A stretch of DNA of 64,000 nt from Paraglaciecola algarum (GCF_021532655.1 NZ_JAKGAS010000002.1:248001-312000), one strand, 5' to 3'; shown: positions 1 to 9,037, counted from the first letter of the stretch. Notes: generated by a model not told the origin, from the sequence alone. Numbers and translations: made by a program.

Positions 1-1462
1 AACCGCCAATTACCACAATCTCGCCAGATTTAGCGCGAATGACAGTGTCTGATTCACGAATATTGCTTTGGGCTAAGGGTAAAATATATTGCTCTTCATT
101 GAGGGTGACGATTTTTTCTTGTTCTTGAGTTTCAATCACAGAAGGGTGTACATGTAATAACACTTCACCTTGCTTATTAATTTGTGGGGTCACGTCCAAC
201 GCAATACCTGAGAAAAATGGAGTCAATTCAATGTTAGGCACCACTGAAGTACTGCTGGAAGATATAGTGCTTTGGCTTGATACATCGGTAACAAAATATT
301 CATCGTCACCAACTTTTATTACTGCTTTTTGATTATTGGTCGCTGTGACTCTAGGACTAGATAAGACCTGCACATTGCCTTGAGTAGATAACAAAGATAA
401 CACCCCAGAAAAGTCTTTATTCACAAAAGACAAACTAGTGATATTGCCAAGAGCTGCACTAATTGAATCGCCAATAGTGCCTGAAGTATTAGAAAACTGA
501 AAATCGGTAGAACCGCTATTAGCTAAAATTTGTCCCCAGTTAATACCTTGTTGAAACCCGTCATTTAGGGACACTTCAATAATTCTTGCTTCTAAGATAA
601 CTTGCCTTTGTACAATTTCTTCAGACACGGCTAAGAATGATTTAATTGCCCTAATTTCATTTGGCATGGCGCGCACTGTTACTAGCCCAGCTTGCGGTGT
701 CACCATCACACTTTTACCCTCTTCACTGCCTATCATAGTCTCTAAGGTGGCTAAAAGCTCTGTCCAAAAATCAGTTTCGGTTAAGGTGTAAATATTGGTG
801 CCATTGGCATTACTGTTAGAATTATTACTTCCACCGTAATTACCGCCGTTACTGGAATTGCCACTGAAATTGTTTTGAGAATTAGTGTTATTATTGCTAC
901 CACCATTTCTATTGCCATTTTGCCCAGAAGCTTGGGAGACTCCACCAGAGGTGATACTGGTTTGAGTCGCACCATTACGTTTCATCAACAAATAATTCAC
1001 TGCAAAGGTTTCTGAACGTAATCCAGCCGGATAAATGCGGTAAATATTTTGTTTGCGTTCAATTTCGTAACCGTAAATTTCTGCTACTAAATCGAATACA
1101 TCGTTTAGGGCCACTTGTTTTAAGTCTAATGATATTTCACCGCTGACTTCTGGATGAATAGCCACACTAAAAGGTGTATCTTTTACTATGCTGCTAAAAA
1201 ATGTCTGAGCGGGCAGCTTTTGTGCATTAATATCGTATTTAGTCACTCCAAACAATGGATCATCCATTTCTGAGGTTTGTGGCAGCAGAGCTTGATTAAC
1301 CTCATCAGGGATCGTTTGCAGAGTTTTTTCATTGGTGCTTTTAGCTTCGTAATTAGCAATTGCTGCATCCATTGAATTTTTTACTGGGCTGGTTTTAGGT
1401 GGACTTTGGCATGCCATTGTTAAAACCAGTAAACTGATAAATATTATTTTTTTAAAAAACAT
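1..1462 (-). CDS. mshL: MSHA biogenesis secretin MshL, 3' part missing at the window edge
   Basis: MshL is the outer-membrane secretin through which the mannose-sensitive haemagglutinin (type IVa) pilus passes. The frame opens with an ATG at 1462 and stays open to base 1, about 487 codons, so the C-terminal end lies outside the window. The N-terminus is a lipoprotein signal (hydrophobic run ending LTMAC). Next comes an N-domain with a secretin/TonB short domain, then a very Asn/Ser/Gly-rich linker at about residues 172-222. The conserved secretin core follows, with a VRAMPNE segment, a long stretch on VILEARIIEV, and VQVLSSPRV. The start lies 11 bp inside mshK, so the two are translationally coupled. 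Order mshI-I2-J-K-L matches MSHA loci of Vibrio and alteromonads. Identification is firm; the exact C-terminus cannot be seen. Confidence 0.93.
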   Translation of the reverse strand, partial: MFFKKIIFISLLVLTMACQSPPKTSPVKNSMDAAIANYEAKSTNEKTLQTIPDEVNQALLPQTSEMDDPLFGVTKYDINAQKLPAQTFFSSIVKDTPFSVAIHPEVSGEISLDLKQVALNDVFDLVAEIYGYEIERKQNIYRIYPAGLRSETFAVNYLLMKRNGATQTSITSGGVSQASGQNGNRNGGSNNNTNSQNNFSGNSSNGGNYGGSNNSNSNANGTNIYTLTETDFWTELLATLETMIGSEEGKSVMVTPQAGLVTVRAMPNEIRAIKSFLAVSEEIVQRQVILEARIIEVSLNDGFQQGINWGQILANSGSTDFQFSNTSGTIGDSISAALGNITSLSFVNKDFSGVLSLLSTQGNVQVLSSPRVTATNNQKAVIKVGDDEYFVTDVSSQSTISSSSTSVVPNIELTPFFSGIALDVTPQINKQGEVLLHVHPSVIETQEQEKIVTLNEEQYILPLAQSNIRESDTVIRAKSGEIVVIGG

Positions 1463-1793
1463 TATTGATATCTTTTTTAATTGAGTGGTTATTTATATGA
1501 AGCGTTTTTTTTCCGTCAGTGGTATCAAGTACAACTTGATTTTGACTGATGGAGATCAACTCACTTCCTTGCACCTTTTGTCCTGTTTGGTAGTTCTGGC
1601 CATTAATCACCGCATATTTGTTTTTGTTATTTATAAACACGGCAGTTAACACAAATTTTTCAGGGATATTTGAGCTATTTTCTTTTTGTTGTTCTTGGCT
1701 GTACTTAGGTCGCGTCGGGTCAACCAAGGATTTAGCCTTGAGTTCACTTACTATGAGTGTCAGACAAAATGCAACACACCAATATATTTTCAT
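1452..1793 (-). CDS. mshK: MSHA biogenesis protein MshK
   Basis: A small periplasmic protein of 113 residues, the PilP/GspC-like linker between the inner-membrane MshJ and the secretin MshL. It has an N-terminal signal or membrane anchor (residues 1-20), then DPTRP near residue 26, a motif seen in MshK/GspC-like proteins. A short beta domain follows with a LTAVFINNKNKYAVING pattern, typical of the homology region of GspC and PilP. It is placed between mshJ and mshL with a one-base gap on one side and an 11-bp overlap on the other. MshK is poorly conserved between genera, so the name rests on position plus the DPTRP/homology-region signature. Confidence 0.85.
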   Translation of the reverse strand: MKIYWCVAFCLTLIVSELKAKSLVDPTRPKYSQEQQKENSSNIPEKFVLTAVFINNKNKYAVINGQNYQTGQKVQGSELISISQNQVVLDTTDGKKTLHINNHSIKKDINNVF

Positions 1794-2468
1794 TTATACC
1801 CCTATAAACGCTTGGTTGGTACTCAAGGTATATATTTCTAAATTGATTTGTCCATTCGGGTACACATCAACTTTATAATCGAATTTTTTCCAATAAAACT
1901 TCCACTGCAAAGATTCAAGCTTTTGTAAATAATCTTGAATGTCAAAATAACTGGCTTGCATTACAATTTGCACACCATGGCGATATAAGTCTGGTTCTGG
2001 CTGTTTGTCGTCTTCACTTGGTTTAGACAAATATATCGGTGTTGGGCTAATAGAGGCTAATTCAATCAGTTTAATACCTTTACTTTCTTGCAGTATTTTT
2101 TCTAACATACTTGCCATTTGATTGGCTGGTACCAAATTATCAGTTTGTTGTTGTAATTGAATATCTAAAGTAGATATCTCTTCATTTAATATATCTATTC
2201 GTTCACGGATCGCAATATTTGGATCATGTTTAAATTGATTTTGAATCTCGACAACTTGCCCGGCTAGTTTTTGTTGCTCAGACTGGGCGAGCAAAATGCT
2301 TTTAGTTAAGTTGTTTGTTTGGTTTAAGTTGGGTTCAATTAAAAATGTATAACCTAATAAGATTAAAGCGACTAAGCCACTAATTAAAATAAGTAGTTGC
2401 TCACGCTGACTCATCGTTAAAAATTTAGCTGACACTTTTTGCCATGCAGAAGCGTTATCGTTATTCAT
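1794..2468 (-). CDS. mshJ: MSHA biogenesis protein MshJ
   Basis: A PilO/GspM-like inner-membrane assembly protein. With the ATG at 2468 it is 224 residues: a short cytoplasmic head, a transmembrane helix at about residues 24-44 (LLILISGLVALILLGYTFLI), a coiled-coil region to about residue 110, and a C-terminal ferredoxin-like periplasmic domain. An in-frame ATG at 2501 would add 11 residues. I prefer 2468 because it gives the usual MshJ length and overlaps the mshI2 stop by 8 bases, the coupling used throughout this operon. MshJ would pair with MshI2 as PilO does with PilN. Confidence 0.88.
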   Translation of the reverse strand: MNNDNASAWQKVSAKFLTMSQREQLLILISGLVALILLGYTFLIEPNLNQTNNLTKSILLAQSEQQKLAGQVVEIQNQFKHDPNIAIRERIDILNEEISTLDIQLQQQTDNLVPANQMASMLEKILQESKGIKLIELASISPTPIYLSKPSEDDKQPEPDLYRHGVQIVMQASYFDIQDYLQKLESLQWKFYWKKFDYKVDVYPNGQINLEIYTLSTNQAFIGV

Positions 2469-3075
2469 ATTGAACACCGCCATTAGATACAGTAGTTTCA
2501 CCTGTGGTCAGCACAAAACGTATTTGTTGTGTTTCATCTCGGAATATCCGAGTGGCTGAAAATTCTTGGCCTTTAAAATAATTGCTTTTACTTAAGTTAT
2601 TTACCCAAATAGGAATGCTTGATGATTTAGTGGTTGCCCCTTCAATCGTGACATTCTGCTCATTCAAATACACTCGTGTTAGCCAAATATCGGTTTGGTG
2701 ATGCTCGGCTAAATCTAACATGAGATCGGAAAATCCAGTGGATTTGCTTTTTTCTTGGCCGATTAATTCTTGATAAACGCGCTTTTTTAAATGGGCTATT
2801 TGTTGTTTTTTGGCAACTTGGCCGATTAATTCAGGATCCGCTTTTAAGTTATCTAACTCATTTTTTAAGGCTGATATTAAGGCAGTTTTTTGTATATTAT
2901 TTTTATCGAGTTGATTTAACTCATCTTGTAGACTTTGTTGTTTTGAGGATAAGTAAGTATTCAATAATATGACAGCCAATAAACAGGTACTCCAAATCAC
3001 AATCACCAAAGGTAAAGATAATAAACGTAATTTGGGGTGTAATTTAGTTGGGTATAAATTGACTTGGTTCTTCAT
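2461..3075 (-). CDS. mshI2: PilN-like MSHA biogenesis protein (MshI2)
   Basis: A PilN-type bitopic inner-membrane protein of 204 residues. A short N-terminal motif QVNLYP at residues 4-9 is the classic PilN segment that docks into the PilM-like ATPase fold. It is followed by one transmembrane helix (about residues 20-45), a coiled coil rich in Lys/Leu/Gln, and a periplasmic domain. It starts at a TAATG junction with mshI, whose stop codon shares a base with this start. Annotations vary between MshI2 and a PilN-domain protein; the NLYP motif makes the family secure. Confidence 0.88.
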   Translation of the reverse strand: MKNQVNLYPTKLHPKLRLLSLPLVIVIWSTCLLAVILLNTYLSSKQQSLQDELNQLDKNNIQKTALISALKNELDNLKADPELIGQVAKKQQIAHLKKRVYQELIGQEKSKSTGFSDLMLDLAEHHQTDIWLTRVYLNEQNVTIEGATTKSSSIPIWVNNLSKSNYFKGQEFSATRIFRDETQQIRFVLTTGETTVSNGGVQYE

Positions 3076-4001
3076 TAGGTAGCCAACTGTGGGGTATGAA
3101 TTGCTGCGGCTAAACTGGCGAAACTGGCTGGTAAAACAGATATATTGTCTTCAGCTAGCACATAAGGAACAAATTTTTCTACTGGAACATAAACCACATT
3201 TTTGATCAATTCAGCTAAAGCTTCTTGATGTAAAGAATCAATAGCTATATAGACCTGTTTGATAGGAGCTTGGCGCATCTGGCTTTCAAAATAATCCATT
3301 GATCTTTGTATCTCTAAGCTTAAATTATCAGCTATGCCCATAGCTAATTCTTCAGCTGATAAACTGCCAATACTCTCATATCCTTTTAAGCGTCTAGAAA
3401 AATAGAGTTGGTTTTGTTTAATGATATTTAAACTCAGTTGACCATCTTGTTGTTGTTTTAACAGAATAACTGCATGGTCACTATATGCGCATAAATTACA
3501 TATTATTAACTCTTCAATGCCTATATTTTCTAGCTGTAAACCTGCTTTTAAGATTCCGTTTCGTATGTGGATAATTTCGCTTTCAGTGAGAGCGACTACG
3601 TTTATTTGAGGAGTGCTATTTGTCGAAGCCGGTGGCTCAAAATAATCAATAACTAATTGTTCATCTGTGGCTAATTGCTCTTTAACATTCCACTGCAGCG
3701 CGTCAATTATTTCTACTTCTGCTACTGCGGGTTTGTCTATATGCAGAATTTTATATTTAGTAATCGCTAAAACAACATGGCATTTTGTATTGCCAAGTTT
3801 CTCTTTTTCGACGTAAGTTTTTAATTCTACTTGCCAATTTTCGATATTGATGAAATGTTGTTGGACCCAGCGAAGTTCACCCTGTACTTTTTTCAAACTA
3901 GAAATTTGAATGCCTTTTAGGCCGATCATAATCCCCACTGAGTGGAATTGAGAGGCTGTTTTAAAACGATTTTTAATATATTCACGCCAACCAATAATCA
4001 T
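3075..4001 (-). CDS. mshI: PilM-like MSHA biogenesis protein MshI
   Basis: A cytoplasmic actin-like (PilM-type) protein that would bind the NLYP tail of MshI2 and connect the pilus platform to the motor. The body is an ASKHA-like fold: GIMIGLKGIQISSL near the start corresponds to the phosphate-1 strand, and later segments include DYFEPP and a region with SLEIQRSMDYFES, common in MshI/PilM. An earlier in-frame ATG at 4037 would add 12 hydrophobic residues. The 4001 start leaves about 21 residues before the fold, closer to the family, but neither start has a clear Shine-Dalgarno. It is the first gene of the visible msh operon; mshH, which often precedes mshI, is not immediately upstream. Confidence 0.87.
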   Translation of the reverse strand: MIIGWREYIKNRFKTASQFHSVGIMIGLKGIQISSLKKVQGELRWVQQHFINIENWQVELKTYVEKEKLGNTKCHVVLAITKYKILHIDKPAVAEVEIIDALQWNVKEQLATDEQLVIDYFEPPASTNSTPQINVVALTESEIIHIRNGILKAGLQLENIGIEELIICNLCAYSDHAVILLKQQQDGQLSLNIIKQNQLYFSRRLKGYESIGSLSAEELAMGIADNLSLEIQRSMDYFESQMRQAPIKQVYIAIDSLHQEALAELIKNVVYVPVEKFVPYVLAEDNISVLPASFASLAAAIHTPQLAT

Positions 4002-4193
4002 GCAACAGGCTACAAGGTAAAAAATGTTAAATAACATTACATCAAAAATATGCGTAAAGCGCCAGTTTTTAACCTTGTATGAGTTAAATTTTATTGAATA
4101 AATCCAATGATTTATCTTTATTCACTAGTTCAAGAATAGATTTTGTTTTGCAATCATTTTTATAAAAGCAGCGAGTATGATAATTATCTCAAA

Positions 4194-4218
4194 AAATGCC
4201 CAATGAACATGGGCATTT
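4194..4218 (-). terminator. Rho-independent terminator of the isomerase-like gene
   Basis: A 9-bp perfect stem (AAATGCCCA/TGGGCATTT) with a 7-base loop is followed on the minus strand by a run of T. It lies about 20 bases beyond the stop codon of the minus-strand gene that ends at 4239. Confidence 0.85.
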
Positions 4219-4238
4219 GGGTTTGAGTTAACCAGTGG

Positions 4239-5108
4239 TTAGTGGCTAAGGTTGTCCAATTGTTTTAAATATTTGATACTTTCAGGTACTTGAATCATCA
4301 CTCGAGAAGATTCGTCCTCAATAAAGAAATAACGAATGCCTTGTTTTTTAGCTTCGGCGACAACTGAGCTTATGCCCACATCTCCAGTGCCTAAAACCAC
4401 ATTAGCTTCTACAACTGCTTTATAATCAGTTGAGTTTTGGGTGCCTTTTAAACGATCTTTTAGGTGTAGAGATAAAAATTTTCCTGGGTATTGTTGTAAT
4501 AAGGCTGTTGGATCCATACCAGCTTGTTTAACCCAAAATACATCCATTTGGAAAGCTGCATGTTTGGTATGTTGCAACATGTAATCCAGTATTGTTCCGC
4601 CTTGATGAGGTAAAAATTCATATCCATGAGGGTGATATTGCAGGGTAATACCATTTGCTTTTAATATTTTTCCTGCATTATTCATTGCCTTTACAGCACC
4701 TTTTGCATCTTGGATAGTAAAACCTTTTTTACCATCATGAGGTATCCAATAAAAAGTGGCATATCGACTACCAAAATAACGGGCTTTATAAACTACAGCC
4801 ATAGGGTTATCACGAACTTCTTCAAAACTGGTATCAACACTGACAATTTGTAGGTCGTTTTTTATGAGTTCGTTACGGAAATTTTCTGCTGATAGGCCGT
4901 AATGGTTGCCACCACCTTCAACAATTTTAAGCCCCCAATTGCTTATTTCTGCAAAGGTATTAGGAATATCCTTTTCCATTTGATGCCTAACACTATATAG
5001 CTGTAAACCTAGTTCATGACTTACTGCGGGTGAGATGAAGCTAACAGTTAAAGCCAACAAAAGAATTGTCTTTAAGCAATATGATTTTTGCATTATTGAT
5101 ATACCCAT
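4239..5108 (-). CDS. Exported sugar phosphate isomerase/epimerase-like TIM-barrel protein
   Basis: A 289-residue protein of the xylose isomerase-like TIM-barrel (AP endonuclease 2) superfamily, with an N-terminal signal peptide (hydrophobic core TILLLALTVSFISPAVS). The mature part opens with the family-typical LGLQLYSVR. It keeps strand ends with acidic/His metal-ligand candidates (QYHPHGYEF, QMDVFW, SLHLKDR, FFIEDES). Such exported members usually act on keto-sugars or inositol derivatives, but the substrate cannot be read from the sequence. The 5108 ATG has GAGG about 10 bases upstream; an ATG at 5093 would give a more conventional signal peptide. It stands alone between the msh operon and a PAS-AraC regulator. 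Confidence 0.8.
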   Translation of the reverse strand: MGISIMQKSYCLKTILLLALTVSFISPAVSHELGLQLYSVRHQMEKDIPNTFAEISNWGLKIVEGGGNHYGLSAENFRNELIKNDLQIVSVDTSFEEVRDNPMAVVYKARYFGSRYATFYWIPHDGKKGFTIQDAKGAVKAMNNAGKILKANGITLQYHPHGYEFLPHQGGTILDYMLQHTKHAAFQMDVFWVKQAGMDPTALLQQYPGKFLSLHLKDRLKGTQNSTDYKAVVEANVVLGTGDVGISSVVAEAKKQGIRYFFIEDESSRVMIQVPESIKYLKQLDNLSH

Positions 5109-5374
5109 AGTTCTCTATCCTCTAATTTTAATTTTTATAATTGAATGTTTACAAATAATTAACACTAAATGCAGTGTATCTCGCAATTTTTTTTGTAACT
5201 AAGTCAATTTCGGCTTGTAGTGACATTTTTTCAGCGTTGACTGTCGAGTTTATAGATATGCCTCTGGATGTATAAATACAGCAAATTTATTTGATTAAGG
5301 TAATAAATACTATGTAAAGTAATGCAATAATTTCAGCGTTAAATTGGTTAATACCATTTGGCAATAGGTAAAGT

Positions 5375-6121
5375 ATGACAGACAAGCAAGTTATCCAAGG
5401 GTCGGAATTTCTGCAAAGTATAGTGGGCTTTGAGCAAATTCTAGCTATGTTTGATCTTTTAACTGACGTTATTTTTTGGATTAAAAATACAGATAGTCAA
5501 ATTATCTATGCGAATAAAAAATTTGTAGAACACCTAGGTTTTCACTCTTTACATCAGGTTGTGGGTAAGTCAGATGATTCTTTTTTCCCGCCACATATCG
5601 CCAAACAATTTATAACCGATGATAGAAGTGCTATGGACGGTAAAGTGATTACTGACCGTTTAGAATTAAATATGTTGAATTCTGGTGAATTCGCCTGGTT
5701 TTCAACCTCTAAAAGGCCTCTTTATAATAAACAACAAGTGATTGTTGGCTCATTTGGTTTTACTCAGTTATTGTCGAAAGCATCAAAAGTCTTGTCGAGT
5801 ATTGACGCAATAAAAGAGCCGATTGAATACGTTCGAGAAAACTACGGTAAGGAAATTAGTATTGAAGAGTTAGCTAAATTAGCTTTTATTTCAGTCAGTG
5901 CTTTAGAAAGGCGTTTCAAAAAATATTTGTCAAAAACACCTAAGCAATTTATCAATGAAGTACGTCTTGAAAATGCCCGTAGAATGCTAATTGAAACACG
6001 CTTACCTATCGCTGAAATTGCTTACCGTTGTGGTTTTTCAGAGCATAGTTATTTTAGCCGACAATTTAAATTACAGTTTGGTCTTTTACCGTCACAACTG
6101 CGTGAAAGTATGAAAAGTTAG
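5375..6121 (+). CDS. AraC-family transcriptional regulator with N-terminal PAS domain
   Basis: A 248-residue DNA-binding regulator. Residues about 20-135 form a PAS domain (FWIKNTDSQIIYANKKFVEHLGF, then GKSDDSFFPP and a C-terminal beta pair ending GSFGFTQLL). Residues about 145-245 are the double helix-turn-helix of AraC/XylS proteins, including ISIEELAKLAFISVSALERRF and the signature IAEIAYRCGFSEHSYFSRQFK. PAS replaces the usual AraC cupin sensor, so it probably senses a small ligand, heme/redox state or a protein partner; no heme-axial residue can be assigned. AGG precedes the ATG at good distance. The next gene on the same strand is a stand-alone PAS protein. Confidence 0.88.
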   Translation: MTDKQVIQGSEFLQSIVGFEQILAMFDLLTDVIFWIKNTDSQIIYANKKFVEHLGFHSLHQVVGKSDDSFFPPHIAKQFITDDRSAMDGKVITDRLELNMLNSGEFAWFSTSKRPLYNKQQVIVGSFGFTQLLSKASKVLSSIDAIKEPIEYVRENYGKEISIEELAKLAFISVSALERRFKKYLSKTPKQFINEVRLENARRMLIETRLPIAEIAYRCGFSEHSYFSRQFKLQFGLLPSQLRESMKS

Positions 6122-6204
6122 ACTAATTGCTCATCGATTTTAGTGGTAAGTCTATCCATAATCCAAAGTGAATTTGGATTAAAACAGTTTATGAGTAAGA
6201 ATTT

Positions 6205-6597
6205 GTGTCTATCCCAAAAGAATTTTTTGATATGTTGCCCTTGCCGATTGTTGTGGTTAAAAATATATCAGATTCACTCAATCACCCTTTGGTTTATGTA
6301 AACATTCGTTTTAAGCAAATAATTGGCTGGGATATCGAAGATATTGCAGATAAAAAGTCATGGTGGCAAAAGGCTTACCCCGATCCTTACTATCAAAAAG
6401 CCATAGAAAACCTTTGGGAATTGAAGATGGATTCTATTGATCCCGAAAATAATAGCTTCGTGATAATGACTGTTAATATTATGACCAAACATCAAGGTAT
6501 CAGACGTTTTAAAGTGTATACCGAATTAGATAGTGTATTGATGAAAGGCTATTATGTAGTTGCCTTTGAAGAGTTAGGTACTCAAATTCTAGATTAG
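6205..6597 (+). CDS. Stand-alone PAS-domain protein
   Basis: A 130-residue protein that is almost entirely one PAS fold: PLPIVVVKNI (first strand), LVYVNIRFKQIIGW (PAS core helix, with the VN pair typical of PAS_9/PAS_3), a long central helix with WWQKAYPDPYY, and closing strands RRFKVYTELDSVLMKGYYVVAFEE. The WWxKAYPDP motif resembles PAS modules found in front of histidine kinases and GGDEF proteins, but no output domain follows. It starts with GTG because an in-frame TAA lies three codons upstream and no ATG is available. It sits 83 bases after the PAS-AraC gene in the same direction, so the two may be co-transcribed. Function unknown. Confidence 0.72.
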   Translation: MSIPKEFFDMLPLPIVVVKNISDSLNHPLVYVNIRFKQIIGWDIEDIADKKSWWQKAYPDPYYQKAIENLWELKMDSIDPENNSFVIMTVNIMTKHQGIRRFKVYTELDSVLMKGYYVVAFEELGTQILD

Positions 6598-6640
6598 TTA
6601 ACTCATTATTTGTACATTATAAATCAAAACCTCTTGAGTA

Positions 6641-7252
6641 TTATTGGTGTATTGTCATGGCGTAACTAGTCGATAATAATTTCCACTCATTTATATAAGC
6701 TAAACGCTCCTTTTCTGTTGGAGCTGTCCACACCAAAAATGTCATGACATCCGACACCATAATAGCAATACGGGTTTTACGAGTCAGTTGACTTACATCT
6801 ATATTTTGATTGTTACTTGAAATATAAGACACAATACCAGTAATGACTTTTTCATTTTTAGCTGCTTTGACCTGTTCAAATGCTTCGGTATTGCGTATGG
6901 CTAAAATAGTTTGTACGACACTTTGTTTATGGCAATAAAAGTTTAGTGTGGCGTCTATTAGGCGGGCCGATAATTCAGCCAATTCAAAAACCGGATCACT
7001 TTGTAAAGTTTGCATGATAGTTAAATAAAGTTGCTTCATGACTCGCTCTATCAGAGCGATTTTTACAGTGTCGATATTAGGAAAAAACTGATACAAAGAT
7101 CCCACCGCTATCTCTGCGCGTTTGGCCACCAAGTGAGTGGTGATATTGTCAGCGCCTACTTCTTTCATCAAAAGAGCCGCTGCATCTAAGATCCGCTCCA
7201 CTTTTTCAATTGAGCGTTTTTGTTTGGGGATCCTTCTGGTTACAGCCACCAT
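6641..7252 (-). CDS. TetR-family transcriptional regulator
   Basis: A 203-residue repressor. The N-terminal helix-turn-helix is clear (RILDAAALLMKEVGADNITTHLVAKRAEIAVGSLYQFFPNID, residues about 20-62, broken here by its conserved GSLYQFF recognition-helix end). The C-terminal ligand domain is all-helical and not assignable to a ligand. It is divergent from the aldehyde dehydrogenase gene at 7416 with 163 bases between them, which suggests it controls that gene and itself. Direct repeats in the gap are listed separately. Confidence 0.88.
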   Translation of the reverse strand: MVAVTRRIPKQKRSIEKVERILDAAALLMKEVGADNITTHLVAKRAEIAVGSLYQFFPNIDTVKIALIERVMKQLYLTIMQTLQSDPVFELAELSARLIDATLNFYCHKQSVVQTILAIRNTEAFEQVKAAKNEKVITGIVSYISSNNQNIDVSQLTRKTRIAIMVSDVMTFLVWTAPTEKERLAYINEWKLLSTSYAMTIHQ

Positions 7253-7336
7253 ATTTCCTTTTAGCTATTGCTTAGATTGACATAACTTTTCTATTTGAAC
7301 CAAAAGAGGGGTATTTTTCAATTCAACATTTACTAT

Positions 7337-7374
7337 TTTGTCATAATATTTGCAAAACATGAATATTTGTCATA
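7337..7374. promoter_or_regulatory. Direct repeats in the TetR/aldehyde dehydrogenase intergenic region
   Basis: TTTGTCATA occurs at 7337-7345 and again at 7366-7374, and AATATTTG at 7345-7352 and 7362-7369. They lie between the divergent TetR and aldehyde dehydrogenase genes. They are candidates for the regulator's binding sites; there is no direct evidence beyond repetition and position. Confidence 0.4.
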
Positions 7375-7415
7375 TTTTTGTTGAGTAAAAAATTGTTAAT
7401 TGAGGAAGTTAGATT

Positions 7416-8807
7416 TTGCAAACGTCTGCAGCAGATTTAAATTACATATGTGAACGGGTAAATCACTTAAGGTCACATTTTAACTCCGGTGGCACTCGCA
7501 CTTATCAGTGGCGTTTAACTCAACTAAATCAATTAAAGAAAATGTTGATTGAACAAGAAAAAGCATTTTTACAGGCGTTAAGTCAGGACTTAGCTAAATC
7601 TGAATACGAAGCATGGACCTCTGAAGTAGGTTTTACCACTAGCGAAATTGAGCACTCAATTAGAAGCTTAAAAAAGTGGATGAGACCTAGGAAAGTCAGT
7701 ACACCTTTAGTTGCTCAACCAGCTAAAAGTTATCAATTGCCTGAGCCGCTTGGTACTGTTTTAATCATTGGCGCTTGGAATTATCCAATCCAACTTGTAC
7801 TCGGTCCTTTAGTTGCAGCAATCGCTGCAGGAAATTGTGCGGTAATTAAACCTTCTGAATTATCACCAGCGTGTTCAGCCTTAATCGCAAAACTAATTCC
7901 CGAATACCTAGACTCTGAAGCTATCTGTGTGATTGAAGGTGCGGTGGCTGAAACCACAGAATTATTAAAGCAAAAATTTGATCATATTATGTACACAGGC
8001 GGAGAAGGTGTCGCAAAAATTGTTATGCGAGCCGCAGCTGAAAACCTGACTCCTGTGACACTGGAATTAGGTGGTAAAAGCCCTTGTATTGTAGATAACA
8101 ACACTAACTTAGGCGTGACAGTATCTAGGATAATTTGGAACAAATGGATGAATGCTGGGCAAACCTGTGTGGCACCGGATTATGTGTTAATTGAAAAGTC
8201 TCAAGCGGATAAATTTGTGGCCAAATTAAAAGATAAACTCCAAGAGTTTTATGGCCAAGATGTTAAGTCTAATAGCGATTATGGGCGGATAGTCAATAAG
8301 AGGCACTTAATTAGGTTAGTGGCTTACCTTGATAATCAAAATGTGGTGATTGGCGGCGAACACGACTTAGAACAAAAATATCTAGCCCCTACAGTAGTGC
8401 TAGATCCCCCTGCTGATAGTCCATTAATGTTAGAAGAAGTTTTTGGCCCTATTTTACCGATAGTTACGGTCGAAAATATTGAACAGAGTATAGAGTTTGT
8501 AAACCATAGGGCTAAACCTCTAGCTTTGTATGTGTACACAAATAACTCACAATTTGAGCAAAAAGTACTTAATACCACTAGTTCAGGAAATGTGTGTGTG
8601 AATGATGGCATGATGTTTATGACCAATCCTAATTTACCATTTGGTGGGGTTGGAAATAGTGGAATGGGTCATTATCACGGGCAATCAGGCTTTGATACTT
8701 TTAGTCACTTAAAAACAGTAATGAAACGAGCGACATTTATTGATCCAACGTTGCGCTATCCACCTTTCACCAGTACAAAGTTGAATATAGTGAAAAAATT
8801 ACTTTAA
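7416..8807 (+). CDS. NAD(P)-dependent aldehyde dehydrogenase (class 3 / coniferyl aldehyde dehydrogenase-like)
   Basis: A 463-residue enzyme that oxidises an aldehyde to the acid. The short length and the pattern LGTVLIIGAWNYPIQLVLGPL place it with class 3/fatty or aryl aldehyde dehydrogenases rather than the 480-500-residue betaine-aldehyde type. The catalytic general base is Glu217 in LELGGKSP and the nucleophile Cys251 in AGQTCVAPDY. EVFGPILPI and PFGGVGNSGMGHYHG near the end are the class 3 signatures. The start is a TTG with a GAGGAAG Shine-Dalgarno about 7 bases upstream. There is no C-terminal membrane anchor. A divergent TetR regulator suggests induction by its substrate or a related hydrophobic compound. 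Confidence 0.9.
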   Translation: MQTSAADLNYICERVNHLRSHFNSGGTRTYQWRLTQLNQLKKMLIEQEKAFLQALSQDLAKSEYEAWTSEVGFTTSEIEHSIRSLKKWMRPRKVSTPLVAQPAKSYQLPEPLGTVLIIGAWNYPIQLVLGPLVAAIAAGNCAVIKPSELSPACSALIAKLIPEYLDSEAICVIEGAVAETTELLKQKFDHIMYTGGEGVAKIVMRAAAENLTPVTLELGGKSPCIVDNNTNLGVTVSRIIWNKWMNAGQTCVAPDYVLIEKSQADKFVAKLKDKLQEFYGQDVKSNSDYGRIVNKRHLIRLVAYLDNQNVVIGGEHDLEQKYLAPTVVLDPPADSPLMLEEVFGPILPIVTVENIEQSIEFVNHRAKPLALYVYTNNSQFEQKVLNTTSSGNVCVNDGMMFMTNPNLPFGGVGNSGMGHYHGQSGFDTFSHLKTVMKRATFIDPTLRYPPFTSTKLNIVKKLL

Positions 8808-9037
8808 ACAACAGGCAGGTAATTTGCCTAATAGTTTTATAAATCAGCAGTTTTGCAGCTAATTTCGCTGCTTAATATGCCTAATAACGAACGCGATTTA
8901 AAGCTGCATACCCACTTTGAACCAACTAATTATTCGTAAAAGGTGGCGGTTACGCAGCATGCTGCTCTCATATTCTAAGATTAATTCACAGAAAACCCTG
9001 ATAAATTTCAAAGACAGTTGCGTTTTGCCTGAGGTAC

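Noticed and set aside
1618..1878. Plus-strand 86-residue frame across mshK and mshJ
   Set aside because: It is antisense to the coupled msh genes and shows no family signature or ribosome-binding site.
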